From the NCBI GenBank assembly GCA_945859605.1, contig OX243821.1:33833157-33897156 (forward strand): a DNA stretch of 64,000 bases, in the 5' to 3' direction. Both the position numbers and the translations under genes were made by a program. Positions 45,000 to 56,657 of the stretch are shown here, in pieces (position 1 is the first letter of the stretch; each line of letters begins with the position of its first letter). The notes beneath the pieces are model-generated. The model worked only from the letters and a program-made list of their open reading frames with translations, made no database searches and was not told where the DNA came from. The DNA comes from Lumbricus rubellus. Its lineage: Eukaryota > Annelida > Clitellata > Crassiclitellata > Lumbricidae.

Positions 45000-45388
45000 G
45001 ATCTTGGAAAGTCCTCGACCGATTCTTTTCAAAATTGCAGCAAAACGTTCCGTTTCGATAGGCGAAGGTTTGCATAATGCTTTTTTGCTAAAATCTTTTA
45101 CAACAAAAAACAACTTTCACTTCGATTCGACCGATTTCGAGTTCAAAAGGCGCTATACAAGTCTTGCGGAACCACCGTTTTCAAACGAGCCCGAATTGGG
45201 TCAAGGCATGCATAATTATTGACGGTTGGGTCAAGGCATGCACATTTATTGACGGGTTGAATTTTAACTCGGAATCGGTTGAATCGAAGTGAAAGTATTT
45301 CTTCTCAAGATTTTAGCAAAAGAGAATTATGCAAACCCGCGCCTATTCGAACGGCAATTTTTAAATTTCACAGATCTACCGTTTTCAA
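45000..45388. repeat. Diverged tandem sequence running into the gap
   Basis: TTGGGTCAAGGCATGCA occurs at 45196 and again at 45227, and CACCGTTTTCAA-like strings close two similar segments (45172 and 45377). The assembly gap begins inside this repetitive context, which may be why it was not closed. Confidence 0.5.
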
Positions 45389-45588
45389 NNNNNNNNNNNN
45401 NNNNNNNNNNNNNNNNNNNNNNNNNNNNNNNNNNNNNNNNNNNNNNNNNNNNNNNNNNNNNNNNNNNNNNNNNNNNNNNNNNNNNNNNNNNNNNNNNNNN
45501 NNNNNNNNNNNNNNNNNNNNNNNNNNNNNNNNNNNNNNNNNNNNNNNNNNNNNNNNNNNNNNNNNNNNNNNNNNNNNNNNNNNNNNNN
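45389..45588. other. Assembly gap of 200 N
   Basis: Unknown sequence. The round length suggests an arbitrary placeholder rather than a measured size. Confidence 0.99.
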
Positions 45589-45589
45589 G

Positions 45590-45892
45590 CCTCTGAGTCC
45601 GATCCGATCCGAGTTTAGCCAGCGCCTATACTCATTCTCTGTTCCTAATGAACTACATTCATTATCCGGTGACATTCGGGCAATCCTGGGACCACGCCCG
45701 ATTCTAAACCGAAGCTCTCTCTTAGCGGACAGATGCGCGTTCAATGAACAGATGGTTTATGTGGCCAGGGCTTGGAGTCGTGTCTGGATGGATGCAGACA
45801 TTGCTGAAAGAGAAATTTTGACAAAGAAATTCGCTTGGCATATTACAGCACTTAATCAGCTACGTAAGCGATTAAACGTCGATGCAAACTAA
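45590..45892 (+). CDS. C-terminal coding segment of an unrecognised protein, 5' end lost in the gap
   Basis: A frame open from the gap edge for 100 codons to a TAA at 45890-45892. It has no useful ATG, so it would be an internal-to-terminal segment. The composition is protein-like and not repetitive: it contains FSVPNELHSLSGDIRAILGP, then a Trp-, Arg- and charge-rich helical-looking tail with VARAWSRVWMDADIAEREIL and KKFAWHITALNQLRKRLNVD. An AATAAA polyadenylation signal lies 17 bases after the stop (45909-45914), consistent with a terminal exon and short 3' UTR, although this AATAAA overlaps a bipartite box. A splice acceptor inside (GTTTAG near 45618) is possible. The first bases resemble the SINE/LINE string GCCTCTGAGT, so the true exon may start later. 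No family was recognised. Confidence 0.5.
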   Translation, partial: PLSPIRSEFSQRLYSFSVPNELHSLSGDIRAILGPRPILNRSSLLADRCAFNEQMVYVARAWSRVWMDADIAEREILTKKFAWHITALNQLRKRLNVDAN

Positions 45893-46319
45893 GGGGCCTT
45901 TATTGCAAAATAAAGATCTTAAAAAAGGTGTGTACAATGAAATACTTAATCATTCACGGTAATGTTTAGATTATTACTTCAACTCACGATAGAAGTTTGG
46001 ATTCATAGAATAGTGTATTTTTAATGAACACAAATTATTGAACGTCAACATGATGAAATTTTCGTCAGTAGATTTAAATTAATACTGAACTATGTTTCAG
46101 CGTTTAAAAAATCTTATACGAACACCTGTTTTAAGGTTTTTCATTTCGCTACAAAAAAATAATTTGTCAAACTTATTCGGTAATGATAAGCTGCTTCGAC
46201 CAGAATGTAACAGTGGCAAACTCACTATTCATTGAGGGCCTAGCTAGAGCGTTCTTGGGAAATGGCCGAACTTTTCGATAAGAGTGCAATGTTATATTGT
46301 AAATGGCTGCTGAAATAGA

Positions 46320-46480
46320 TTTATATAGCGCCTCTCACAATAATGACTATTAACAGGAGCCTTGCGCCTGAAAACTTAAGGAGAAAATAAACGTCTTTTA
46401 AGAATGAGAGACATATAAAGAAAACTAGTCATAGTTAAGCCCGTATTCCGGGAAGAAGGTCATTCCAAATGGAAGGACCA
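46320..46480 (-). pseudogene. LINE 3' end, badly decayed
   Basis: The minus strand starts with GGTCCTTCCATTTGGAATGA, which encodes GPSIWNDLLP after one frame choice, and ends in GAGAGGCGCTATATAAAT. This is the WNxLP motif of non-LTR reverse transcriptases followed by the shared tail. Frameshifts and stops are present. Confidence 0.6.
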
Positions 46481-47279
46481 CACTGATGTTTTGTAGAAGG
46501 GCAGTTCTAGTCCTTGTGGCATTTATTTTAAATTAGATAATTATAGATTTATGTGCAATATTCCGAAGTTATAATTAATAACGATGCTTTTAGTGGCAGT
46601 AGTTTTCTTTTAACAACACTGCGTGATCTTTTGGCCCTTCACTTTCATCCATACATGGGACTGAAATTGTTTATGAATTTGAAGGTAAATTCACGTTATT
46701 GTTATGTCTTTGTTAGGCAATCAAGGATATAAGAAATCATTAAGTGAGACAAAGGATGCTGGAAGAATATTACAAAGTAAATTGGAGGCACGCTTTATTT
46801 AAAATAAACTTGTAAAACACTAAAAAGGTGTCGAAATGAAAGTTCTTTAATTAATAAGTCTGGAAGTTTGTCCATCTGTTTGCATGTATGATCCGCTAAC
46901 GGCACTTAAATGATTCCTTACGCTATAGTTTGAACTGGGACCGACGCTCATTTTGTACTTTTAAGACATGAACTTTAAATTGACGCTGATGAAATTAACA
47001 TATAATACAGAAGCATTGTTGTGATTAAGCACAGATTATAAATGCAAACAGATGATACGCAAACACCTATTTTAAAGTCAAAACCTTTCTACAAAAACTT
47101 TAAAAGTTAAAGTTACCTGTATTATGCCAAACAAATTTTTTTTCGAGGTCAACAGCCTCTGTTGTCACATGCCTTCGTAAAATCTATATCTATCCATCCG
47201 TCCGTGAATATTGTGCTGAATGGCATTCAAAGACAGCTGTATTGTAATGTAGCCATAAAATTGTGGACCTATAGCTCAT

Positions 47280-47575
47280 GCGTAATTGTCTAGCAGGCCA
47301 AGCTCCGATCTATCTTATGGAACTTTGTGTGCCTGTGCTAACCATTCCAGGCCGTAGATTCCTTTTGGTTTCGATCTTCCACAGTGCTGCACAGACGTCC
47401 GTCTTTCTGGAATAAGTTACCTATTAGTCTCCGTAATGAACTTCTTTGTCTTTCTTTGCCCCTTTTCCGCAAGCGTTTGAAAACCATTCTCTTTGGTTGT
47501 GGTTTGGTGTCAGGTCGGGAGCGCCTCTGAGGAGGTCTCTTGAAGTGGCGCTATATAAATGTTCGATTACAATTA
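47280..47575 (+). pseudogene. CR1/L2-type LINE 3' end at the start of the 9-kb duplication
   Basis: Close relative of 28413-28800: it shares GGCCAAGCTCC, GGCCGTAGATTCCTT, CGTCTTTCTGGAATAAGTTA and CGCAAGCGTTTGAAAACCAT, but lacks a stretch of about 50 bp in the middle, which breaks the frame. The tail reads GGAGCGCCTCTGAGGAGGTC and GGCGCTATATAAATG, then ATTACAATTACAATTACAAT. The left edge of the 9-kb duplication falls at 47500, inside this fragment, so the second copy (56658) keeps only the tail. Confidence 0.8.
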
Positions 47576-48835
47576 CAATTACAATAGCGCCTGTCACAGA
47601 ATGATCGTTCTCTCAGCACAAAGTTCCGGGCGAGAATGCGGGGAATGCCTAAAAAAAGGAACTGCAGATGAAGAAAGAAAAACCATTAATTAATTTCGAA
47701 ATCGCATCAGTTTTCAACGTTGTGTCATAACGAAATATGTAATAGTCGTGTTATTTAGATTTTAGAACACTTGTTATATGCAAACAAAGCACGTTACGGG
47801 GTTCTCTATCCCTGCCTTTGTTAGCTTCTATATCAATAGTGTGTAAAAAGATGTCTTGTAACTTTAAGCAATGAAAACGTTGCGAAAGGTTAGGTTGCAA
47901 CATGGTATCAAAATATGAATGTTAATGGCACTGGAAAGAGTCGTTTAGAAGCCTTTAACTGTTGCATATCGAACTCGATGTATTCTGTACTTTTTACTGA
48001 ACATAGTTTTGTACCGTCATGAACGACATGTGATGTCAAACTATGACGTCAAGCTTTTTAATCAGCACCTATAAAAAGGTTTAAAATTGGCATTAACGAC
48101 ACCTCTTTTTAGGTTGTCAATATTGCAATAAAAACTTTCCATTGAATTTTTTTCAATGAGCAACAGTATCGTCTCTTAGATTATCCCACGAGTAATTTGT
48201 AACATCAAACTGGACAAACAATGCAGGGTGAGCCGAGAAGAGTAAACAGCGACGGCTCCACTCGCATTTAACAAATGGAACCATGAACTTGCCAACTTAA
48301 GAGTGTTTTTTAAACATTGCGATTGCCCGTAGGTCAGCGGTGCCAGTCCAACGCTTGGATAAAGGAGGAGGTCTACATACATCAAGTTTTTGATACGATG
48401 CTGTGCTATATCAACAACAATTTGCGACATTTTATGTGTCCTTGGATTTTATACTTCATGATTGGATATAAGTTGCATGATTGGGTATAATACCATGGAG
48501 AAAAAACATTAAATAATAGTGTGAGATGAAGATTATTTATTGCAAAATAAATATGATGAAAGAGGTGTTTAAACTCTAAACTGACAGTATTTATCGTGCG
48601 TATTTATCCCTAGGCTAATAATATCCAACAACGAGGCAATTTTGTACTAATAGAATAATGTTCGGTTTTATATCACGCATGATTTTTTGGTGGAGTTCAA
48701 ATATGCCAAATTTTTATGAGTCCAAAATATTTATTGAGTGATTAGTACACCGTCTAAAGGTGTCTAAGTATTTTTTTCTTATATAACAATAATTGTTCGT
48801 TCTTTAACAAGTTTTATCCATTCATTCACTAAAAA

Positions 48836-48895
48836 TTAGATAGCGCCCCTTCAAAAACAAACTACTCATAGGCGCTCCCGAATTCATCGCGCCCA
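48836..48895 (-). mobile_element. SINE/LINE tail fragment
   Basis: Plus-strand view: TAGCGCCCCTTCAAAAACAA, then CATAGGCGCTCCCGAATTC. The second copy is at 57994-58053. Confidence 0.55.
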
Positions 48896-50235
48896 AAAAG
48901 TCATTTAATAGGCCTACGCAATGTAAGGCTGCATTGCTTTCGGAGGTAACTTTGGGCGAGGCCCTGCCAACATCGCCATACCAATGCAGTTAACTCAAAC
49001 TGTCTTTAATGTCGTAATTCAGCTCGTCATTGACTCTAGCCTCCTCTTGAGCAACCCATGCCGCATCCCGGCGACTGGAAATGAGATTATGCCAGGGATA
49101 AAAAATTTATTAAGGCCGTATGGCGATCTTGGAAGTTGATTTTTTTTATTGCGATGCAAAAAATCAAATATATGTCACAACTGTAATAATTCAAATACTG
49201 TTTTTACTTCTCGATTTCTATGGCGCCATTTCAAGCCCCCTGTTAATACTCGATCTATGTCCCGAATACAGTTACTGTGCTGCTTTACCATAGGTCTAAT
49301 TTTAACTTTTTAGATATTGACATACATAGTGAGGACTGCATGGTGTGTCGCAAAAATTGGTTTTAGGTTTAGGTGTGACGCGAGCGGTAAAAGGTTGAGA
49401 ATCTATGTCATAGGGAGGCCTTCGTCAAATCTGGATCATCCTACCTACCTTTATAGAATGCTTAACAATGTTGACACCTCTTTTAAGTATTTAATACAAC
49501 CTACAAAAGCATTATTCTGAAACAAAAAACCATTGAAGTTCCACTGTATCTATTCTAAACAGTCACACGACATCGGTGTCTCATCATCGGCGACTTCAGT
49601 TTCTCGGTCACGGCCGACAAAAGGGCGTTGGAGTTCTCTTTATGATATTCGTATGATATAATTATACTTACAACATCACTTTGCCAAACAATGCACGTTA
49701 AACGGAGAGAACCAGCAGTGACGGACCCATGATCACATGTAGAACGAGCAGCTTAAGAGTGTGGTTTTTTTAAACCTCGACACTCACCGAAGTTCTGTGG
49801 TGCCAGTACCAAGCGTTAATAAAGGAGGAGGTGGACACACATCGAGTTTCTGATACGACGTTGTGTTGTAATTATCAACAACTTGGAACGTTTTGAATCT
49901 TATTCTTTTAGGAATTGCCTGGTTGCTTCTACATGTATTTGACGACACTGTTGGATATCAAGGACGCACATAAACACATCATAGAATTTTTAGATGAAGA
50001 ACTTTTATTACAAAATATAAATCTTTATTAAGACACCTTTATTAACATTTTAATGTTGTAATAAAGACTCTTTATGCGTTGTAAATTTTAGACTATAATT
50101 TTCAAAATATAAGGCGAGTTCATATCGCGGAGAAGATTTTTAGCGGATTGTTACTTTTAAAGACACAGCCATATAAGATGTTTAGTGTCGCCCTCCTACT
50201 TTGATGCTCGTCAGATGCAAGTAAAGGCTGCTTGC

Positions 50236-50290
50236 TTAGTAACTTACTTACTTACTTACTTACTTACTCGCTTGCTTACTTACATACCTA
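50236..50290. repeat. (CTTA)n microsatellite
   Basis: About a dozen CTTA units, interrupting a motif B copy. Same length in copy 2 (59400-59450). Confidence 0.85.
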
Positions 50291-51096
50291 CTTGTTGACT
50301 TTATCATGGTTTGGTAGTGGCACTGTCATAGTGCAACCAAGATTAGGTAGTTAAAGGATGTGTCTTTAAATTAATGTCAGACTTATTCTAGCTTGCAAAG
50401 ATATTTAACTTGGACTCGAATCGACTTTTATTTTTAAAGGACTGAGCTTTTACGACGTGAACTTAAAACACCTCGTTTTTGTTGATTTATCTCGCCATAA
50501 AAAGTTTAGCGTCATATTTTGATAATACGTTTTCGAAATGGTCTTCGTAAACAGTGGGAACTTGAGAGCTTATGTTACTGATTTAGCCAGTGTTCAACTG
50601 TTCTTTGAACATTTTTTCGACATGTGTTAAGTTTACAGTTCATTCAAACTAATCCCCCTTGATATGGATTTGGCGATGGATAAAACGTGCATCTGAAAAT
50701 CATTTAAAGCGAGACGAAAATGATTAACAGAAAAGTGAATAACGTGCAGAACCAAAAGATAAAAAGTGTTTTTGGTGCCAGTCCCAATTTAAAAAAAGGA
50801 GGAGGTCAATGCTAATCCACTTGCTGGTACGGGGCGGTGTCATAGCAACAACTCATTTTATGTGTCATTGAAATTTTCTGTAAGGGTGATAAGTTTTCTA
50901 GCTCGTTTGTGTTAGAATTCCAGAATTGTTCAATTTAGACACCTTTTAAAGATATTATTTTTACATTATATATAATTTCCAATCGATAATTGTTCAATAA
51001 CACCTGAGCGTGGCTAATAAGTGACCAATTGTAATAAAATTATTATTAGTCTGATTCTGCATTTCATTTTACTCAAAGACAAGAAAAAATGCACGG

Positions 51097-51730
51097 CACC
51101 ACCACCACCACCACCACCACCACCACCACCACCACCACCACCACCACCACCACCACCACCACCACCACCACCACCACCACCACCACCACCACCACCACCA
51201 CCACCACCACCACCACCACCACCACCACCACCTCCACCACCACCACCACCACCACCACCTCCACCACCACACCACCACCACCACCTCCACCACCACCACA
51301 CCACCACCACCACCTCCACCACCACACCACCACCACCACCACCACCACCACCACCACCACCACCACACCACCACCACCACCACCACCACCACCTCCACCA
51401 CCACCACCACCACCACCACCTCCACCACCACACCACCACCACCACCTCCACCACCACCACACCACCACCACCACCTCCACCACCACACCACCACCACCAC
51501 CACCACCACCACCACCTCCACCACCACACCACCACCACCACCACCACCACCACCACCACCTCCACCACCACCACCACCACCTCCACCACCACCACCACCT
51601 CCACCACCACACCACCACCACCTCCACCCCAACCACCACCACCTCCACCACCACACCACCACCACCACCACACCACCATCGCCGCCGCCGCCGCCACCAC
51701 AACAACAACAACGACAGCAACAGCAACCAT
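51097..51730. repeat. (CAC)n with interspersed CTC, long form
   Basis: About 590 bp of CAC/ACC trinucleotides with CCTCCA and CCACAC interruptions, ending in (GCC)5 and (AAC)n. All six frames are open but encode only homopolymers (Pro, His, Thr, Gly, Val, Trp), so this is not a gene. It is the main place where the two 9-kb copies differ. Confidence 0.95.
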
Positions 51731-52149
51731 CACTTTTTACTTATTTGCATATTTTAAAATTATTTATTTGCATTAGCAGCAGTAACTTGGTGATTACAAA
51801 TGGAGTGACCAAGAGAAATTAAGATTGATCAGAATGTGTGTTTAGCTGATGATATTTAAGTTTAATGACTCTGTGTGTTATAACATTGATCACTATAATT
51901 GTCGCTCTCCACCTTTATGCTTGCCCTCCCTTTACGAATCACTTTACGTAATAAACGAAGTTTGTTATAATATGTGTGTGTGTGCGTGCACGTGTGCGTG
52001 TAGGTGTTTTTTAATTGGAGTGTGTAAGAATATTGTATTTGATTATTGTATTCCGCATCGAGAAAATGATATCACGTATAATAATAGAAAGTTTATTTGA
52101 TTTTCGAGAATTCTTTGTCGAAAATATTTATATTTTACAGTTAAAGTAA

Positions 52150-52171
52150 AAACGAGGTGTCAGCCTCGTTT
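52150..52171. other. Perfect 8-bp-stem hairpin
   Basis: AAACGAGG and CCTCGTTT around a TGTCAG loop. No T-run follows. It contains GGTGT, but no TATA-like partner at the usual distance. Copy 2 at 61153. Confidence 0.5.
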
Positions 52172-54073
52172 CTGCTATTGTTGATATAGCATTTTAACAG
52201 TGCCATAATTATATCCGTTGAATTTTATAATCCTGCGTTAAATACAGTTTAAATTTACCATAATAATCATTATGCAAGATCGAATCCCTAAACACCTTTA
52301 AATAATTAAAGATCAGCACTTTATATTTGTCAGATTTGTTCCTTAGTGTACATGTATTCCATTTATTGGCGGCATCTCATCAGCTAACTATCACTTCAAA
52401 TAGTGCTTTTTCACTGCATGGGGTTCGATCGTAACGTATTTGGATCGTTGACATCACGCAACAATTTCTCATAATATATATTAAAATGAGGTCAACATTG
52501 CTGTAAAATGCCGAACACACTTTTTTAAAGGGCAAAGGCCTCTGTTGTCATAGGCCTTCGTCAAATCTGGATCCAAAATCATTTGATTAATCCTACCACT
52601 AACATTATAAGTCTAGCTGGAACGAATCTAAATACATCGATTGAAAAATATATATATAGCAAAAATGCTTTTGTTTAAAAGGTGTCTAAGATGAGATTGC
52701 AATGTTAGAATTAGTAATTCCCACATTCGACCTCTGGTGGCCACACTTGACAAGGGTGTGGCGAGCTGAGGAGAAGGCAAGGGTAGAATTGGTCCGGAGT
52801 TCGCGCGGGGGCAGTATACCTAAAAGCTTGAATTTCCCTGGTCAGCGACTGATAACCAGAGGTGGGGAGTGACGGATCGGGGTGCGGCAGGGTGAAGGAT
52901 GGGTGGGGCGAAGTGGGAGGAATATAGCTTCGGTATTCTTATATTAGTATTATATTTTAATGCAATCGATTACGACCAAGTGAAGAATGCGTGAATATTC
53001 TTTATTAGACCTCTAGAAAGTGCATATAAGTTTACATGAGAAGTAGATTTTGGAAACAATAATCCAACTCGTATACAACATTCTCACTTGAATACTTATT
53101 TGAGCGAATTCACGATTTCTGGAGAAGGCGATACCACGTGACCACGTATACTCCTTAACATTTGCAACTTCTCCAAGCCCGTGACAAATATCCTATCTGT
53201 CGTAATTTGAATAAGGATACTTTAATAGCAACGTGTAACATGTTAGAAGAGGTGTTTTAAATATTTAAATTGATCATGCTCGCACTTATTTTTTAACGCT
53301 AGTAGTTTCAATTTAAAAAGCTTGATTTTGAAAGGACTGGACTTTTAAGACATCAACTTTAACTCGAGGATGTTAAAATTGATTTTTACGAACAACAGGC
53401 AATGTTTGGGCTAAACACTGATCGGATTACTAAAAAAAGAATTATAACACCTCTTTTAAGGTTGTTTAGAGTGGTACGAAATAAATATTATTACTCCAAT
53501 AAATGAGTTTATTGAAAACTGTATTTGAAGATCTCATAATATTACAAGACAGAACATTGCGATAAAAAAGAATTGTATAATTATGCCAAACAATTTTTCA
53601 GTTGTGCTAGTGTCAAGTACATAAGGGAAGAGATTAGTACTATAAGTATGCTCGCAACAACAAGCTGTACAACAGTAAACATAAATGTTAGAAGGAAGTT
53701 CCTGAGAGAAAGCAACAATAAATTATTTTTTTACACGATAAACAGTGTTAAAAGAAACACAAACAGTCAGCTAATACAATTATATAAATATGACTGTGAT
53801 AATTATTATAGATGGTTGGAAGGATACATAAGGAAAATGTTTTGACTGGAAAAGAAAGTGATATGTTAGTTTTTTTTTCACCAAAGTTTAACGTCGTCGT
53901 TTGGCGTCAAAGGCCGTTGACGACAAATTTACATCTTATACAGTACAGTAACAATGAATTCATAACGTCCGAGATATACTATATAGCAAATGTTAGTCAA
54001 AGGTGAAAATAGATTGTATAGCCCAGGTCACAACTGTTACCAGGGTGTGTTTTAAATGTTTCTATTGCGTCCA

Positions 54074-54205
54074 ATGCTGTAGGGCGCGGTGGTATAGTGG
54101 GTATGTTCACTCAGCGCTTCGGCGGGAAACTTCCATTGGGTGTCCGCGTTGTAGTCCGGGGCACTTCTGAGTTGGAATCTTGAAGCGGTGCTATGACAAT
54201 TCAAC
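54074..54205 (+). mobile_element. SINE, internally deleted
   Basis: Head TAGGGCGCGGTGGTATAGTG joins directly to body CTCAGCGCTTCGGCGGGAAA, so the B-box half of the tRNA-like region is missing. Tail AATCTTGAAGCGGTGCTATG. Copy 2 at 63077-63208. Confidence 0.75.
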
Positions 54206-54649
54206 ATTCGTGCATACAATATTATGGCAATGTATTCGTGATCAAAGTCTACACTCAATAATTTTTTCTTTATAGGACCTTTAAAACACTAAAACAGGTG
54301 TTTAATTATAAATTATCTAATAAATTATAATATTCATTCATATCGAGAATTTATATAGCACCTTTTCATGAAATCTACTCAGAGTTAACTAGCTAACTAG
54401 CCGAAGTGATGTCAAGTGTCATAACAACAAGAAAATTTTATCAATCAGCAAAATAATCACAGTGAGCCGGAAACAGTCATCAGTGGCGATCCCTCGCAGA
54501 CACGTAGATTCATCGAACAGAATCCCGTGGACAGCCTTCTCACCAAATATTAGTGTTTTCGTTTTTTCAAAGTTCATGGTAAGACCATTATACCTCTTCC
54601 CTTTCTCATTTAGATTCCGTGTTGTTTGTTTGTTTGTTTGTTTGTTTGT

Positions 54650-54870
54650 TTGTATGTGCACTTGTAAAAGCGACCCTTCAAGCTCACACTACTCAGAGGC
54701 GCTCCCGAATGCAGAGCGAACACTGCATCGGAGTTCACGCCAAAGCGCCGAGCAATTGTGAGTGAAGGACTTGCCCAAGGTTCCTACGCGGTGGTTTGAT
54801 GGTGGATTCGAACCTCGAACCTTCCGGCTCCAAGGCAACGATGCCACCACTACACCACCGCGCCCCACAG
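54650..54870 (-). mobile_element. Main-family SINE, near full length
   Basis: The minus strand has head GGGGCGCGGTGGTGTAGTGG, exact B box GGTTCGAATCC, body, and tail TTGAAGGGTCGCTTTTACAA, preceded leftward by a (GTTT)n run. Copy 2 at 63653-63873. The short frames at 54462-54944 are shadows of it. Confidence 0.85.
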
Positions 54871-56657
54871 TAGTCCTTGCTCGTCTTCGTCTATCAGGTC
54901 AATATCATCGGCGAAGCAGAGATTATTTATTTCTATGCCACTGATTTTCACTACAGTTACTGTACTACTCCATCCTTCTAACTGATCTTATCCTGGACTC
55001 AAGTAGCTTTTAATGTAAATACTAAGTCTTATCTTACTGATCTTGATTCGATGGCGTAATGTTCAATGTAAATTATCGCAATTTGTTTACGGATATATTT
55101 AAAACAGCAGGAATAATTGTAAAAGAGGTGTATAAATGTGACACTTAATAAAGCCTCTATAGATATTCTGACGATATTATTTTTACTAAAAAACACGTTC
55201 ATAACATGGACGTTGATTGGACACTGCGCTCAAATTAATATGTACGCCACAACACTCTGTTTTGGTTAATTAATTATTTGCTGTTATTATGATATTTAAG
55301 ACACCTTTATTAAAATTAAAAATCTTATTACATCTTGGTACAAATACTTCCAATGTTGCTTGATAACAACGAATTTGCTTAGGCCTTATAACGCCATTCA
55401 TATCATTTTCAACCTAGATCTTTGCTTTTTTTATCCTGTCTAGGTTTCTATTTGCTTGTTATAATAGATCTTGCTTTTTTCCCACGTAGACTTTTTCACA
55501 TCAAAAACGCAAATTATTGGCAATGCCTGGAAAAGTGCTAATATTTGTTTAAGGCATTTTCACCTTAGAGTCTAAAATGAACGACATGTTTGGATGAAAG
55601 TTTAGAGCAACGCCAATGCTCATTGTTATCATGCAGTGTCGTTAAACCGAAACAACAACTACGCTGCTACTCAATAATGATGATAATACTACTGAGTAAT
55701 AATATACTGCGAAAATTGTTAAATAAATCTAGAGACACAATCTAATAAAGAGATTTAGCAAATGTTTGGAAAAGTCACATTATATGTCATAACTATACCA
55801 CAAAGAATTTCAAAGATATCTTATTTTTCGCGGACTGTACACAATGATATTTGGTTTGCAAGATTTAATTTTTGTGTGTTAAAACAAAGTAAAAAAGGGT
55901 TTATATGTCTAATAAATTTTAATGCATTCGATATATCGAGCAAGTAAGGAATTTAAGAATATTCATTTTTAGACTACATTCGAACTCAGTAGTTTACAGT
56001 AGAAATAAATTATAGACATCACATTGCTATGCGAGATCATACAACATTCTCATTATAAATCATCTTTTGCAAATACATCAATGATACATAAAGTTAGGGT
56101 CAGATAACTCGACCATGTTTCGATTTCGAAATTTTACAAAACATAATAAAATATATCTTTATTAACCAACCAAATTTCCCATAATGCTTTTCCTCCACAT
56201 GTCTTTCACTAGAAACTGGAAACATTGCTTTTATATTACCTTACTGGTCTTAGTGCTTCGGGATAGAAATGAGTTACACGTGTTTTGTATATATAATTAT
56301 TTATAACAATAGATAATTGTTAAAAGAGGTGTCTAAAATGACACGCAATTAAGGCGGAAAAGATATTCTGACGTTCTAGTTTGGACTTAGAGCCACGCTA
56401 ATTTTTGAAAAGACTGGACTTTATTAAACATGAGTATTAAAATGAAGCTGTTCAATTGATATCTACAAACACCAGGAATTGTTTCGATTAAGTACTGCTC
56501 AGCGCTGAGAAAAATATTTAGAACACCTCTATTAAAGTTATCCTCCTGCTACAAATGCATTCATATATCGCACTTTTTTAGATAGTTACCGAAATTGGTT
56601 ACAATGTGAAATGTTATTGAGCTTTGTTCGGTATTGAAGTGTGGCTATAGAATCGTT

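Larger units (their letters stand above)
48339..50805 (-). repeat. Motif B copies in an internal ~1.0-1.4-kb repeat
   Basis: Minus-strand copies at 48339-48371, 49799-49832 and 50774-50805 (plus-strand view: GGTGCCAGTCC, then AAAGGAGGAGGT). Each is followed on the plus strand by a CATCRAGTTT..TGATACGAYG block and CAACAACT, and is preceded by an AAGAGTGT-like block. A plus-strand half copy is at 50183-50207, with its second half (GTGGCACTGTCATAG) displaced to 50317 by the CTTA repeat. Confidence 0.65.
45899..56332 (-). promoter_or_regulatory. Bipartite boxes, minus orientation (set 45-57 kb)
   Basis: Sites 45899-45931, 46798-46831, 48536-48568, 52653-52685, 53223-53255, 54269-54301, 55098-55131 and 56300-56332, offset 28 or 29 between the TTTAT-like string and GGTGT on the plus strand. 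Several pair with a plus-oriented site 170-240 bp to the right (45927/46122, 46827/47063, 53251/53447, 55127/55301, 56328/56523). The paired ACACC boxes point outward, and the sequences between them are related to one another. Confidence 0.55.
43732..56555 (+). promoter_or_regulatory. Bipartite boxes, plus orientation (set 43-57 kb)
   Basis: Sites 43732-43764 (TATATA), 46122-46155 (TACAAA), 47063-47095 (TACAAA), 48099-48132 (AATAAA), 49474-49507 (TACAAA), 50033-50065 (AATAAA), 50468-50501 (CATAAA), 50939-50972 (TATATA), 53447-53480 (TACGAA) and 56523-56555 (TACAAA). Offsets are 28 or 29 in all. Looser candidates are at 52292 and 55301. Those from 48099 to 53447 recur in the second copy of the 9-kb duplication. 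Confidence 0.55.
47500..56657 (+). repeat. 9,158-bp duplicated unit, copy 1
   Basis: Every stretch compared with copy 2 was identical, with a constant shift of 9,158 bases before the CAC repeat and 9,003 after it. The copies are directly adjacent, head to tail, with a short TTTGGT overlap at the junction. No gene is recognised within the unit; it contains bipartite boxes, motif B, SINEs and microsatellites. A motif CTCTGTTGTCATAGGCCTTC recurs inside (47155 region, 49405, 52540). Confidence 0.95.

Noticed and set aside
51069..51776. Six overlapping open frames of 190-250 codons across the CAC repeat
   Set aside because: A trinucleotide repeat free of stops in every frame opens all six at once. 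The products are Pro, His, Thr, Gly, Val or Trp homopolymers with no domain.
53573..53845. 90-codon frame present in both 9-kb copies (also 62576)
   Set aside because: Its presence twice is due to the duplication. The composition is that of AT-rich DNA and there are no motifs.
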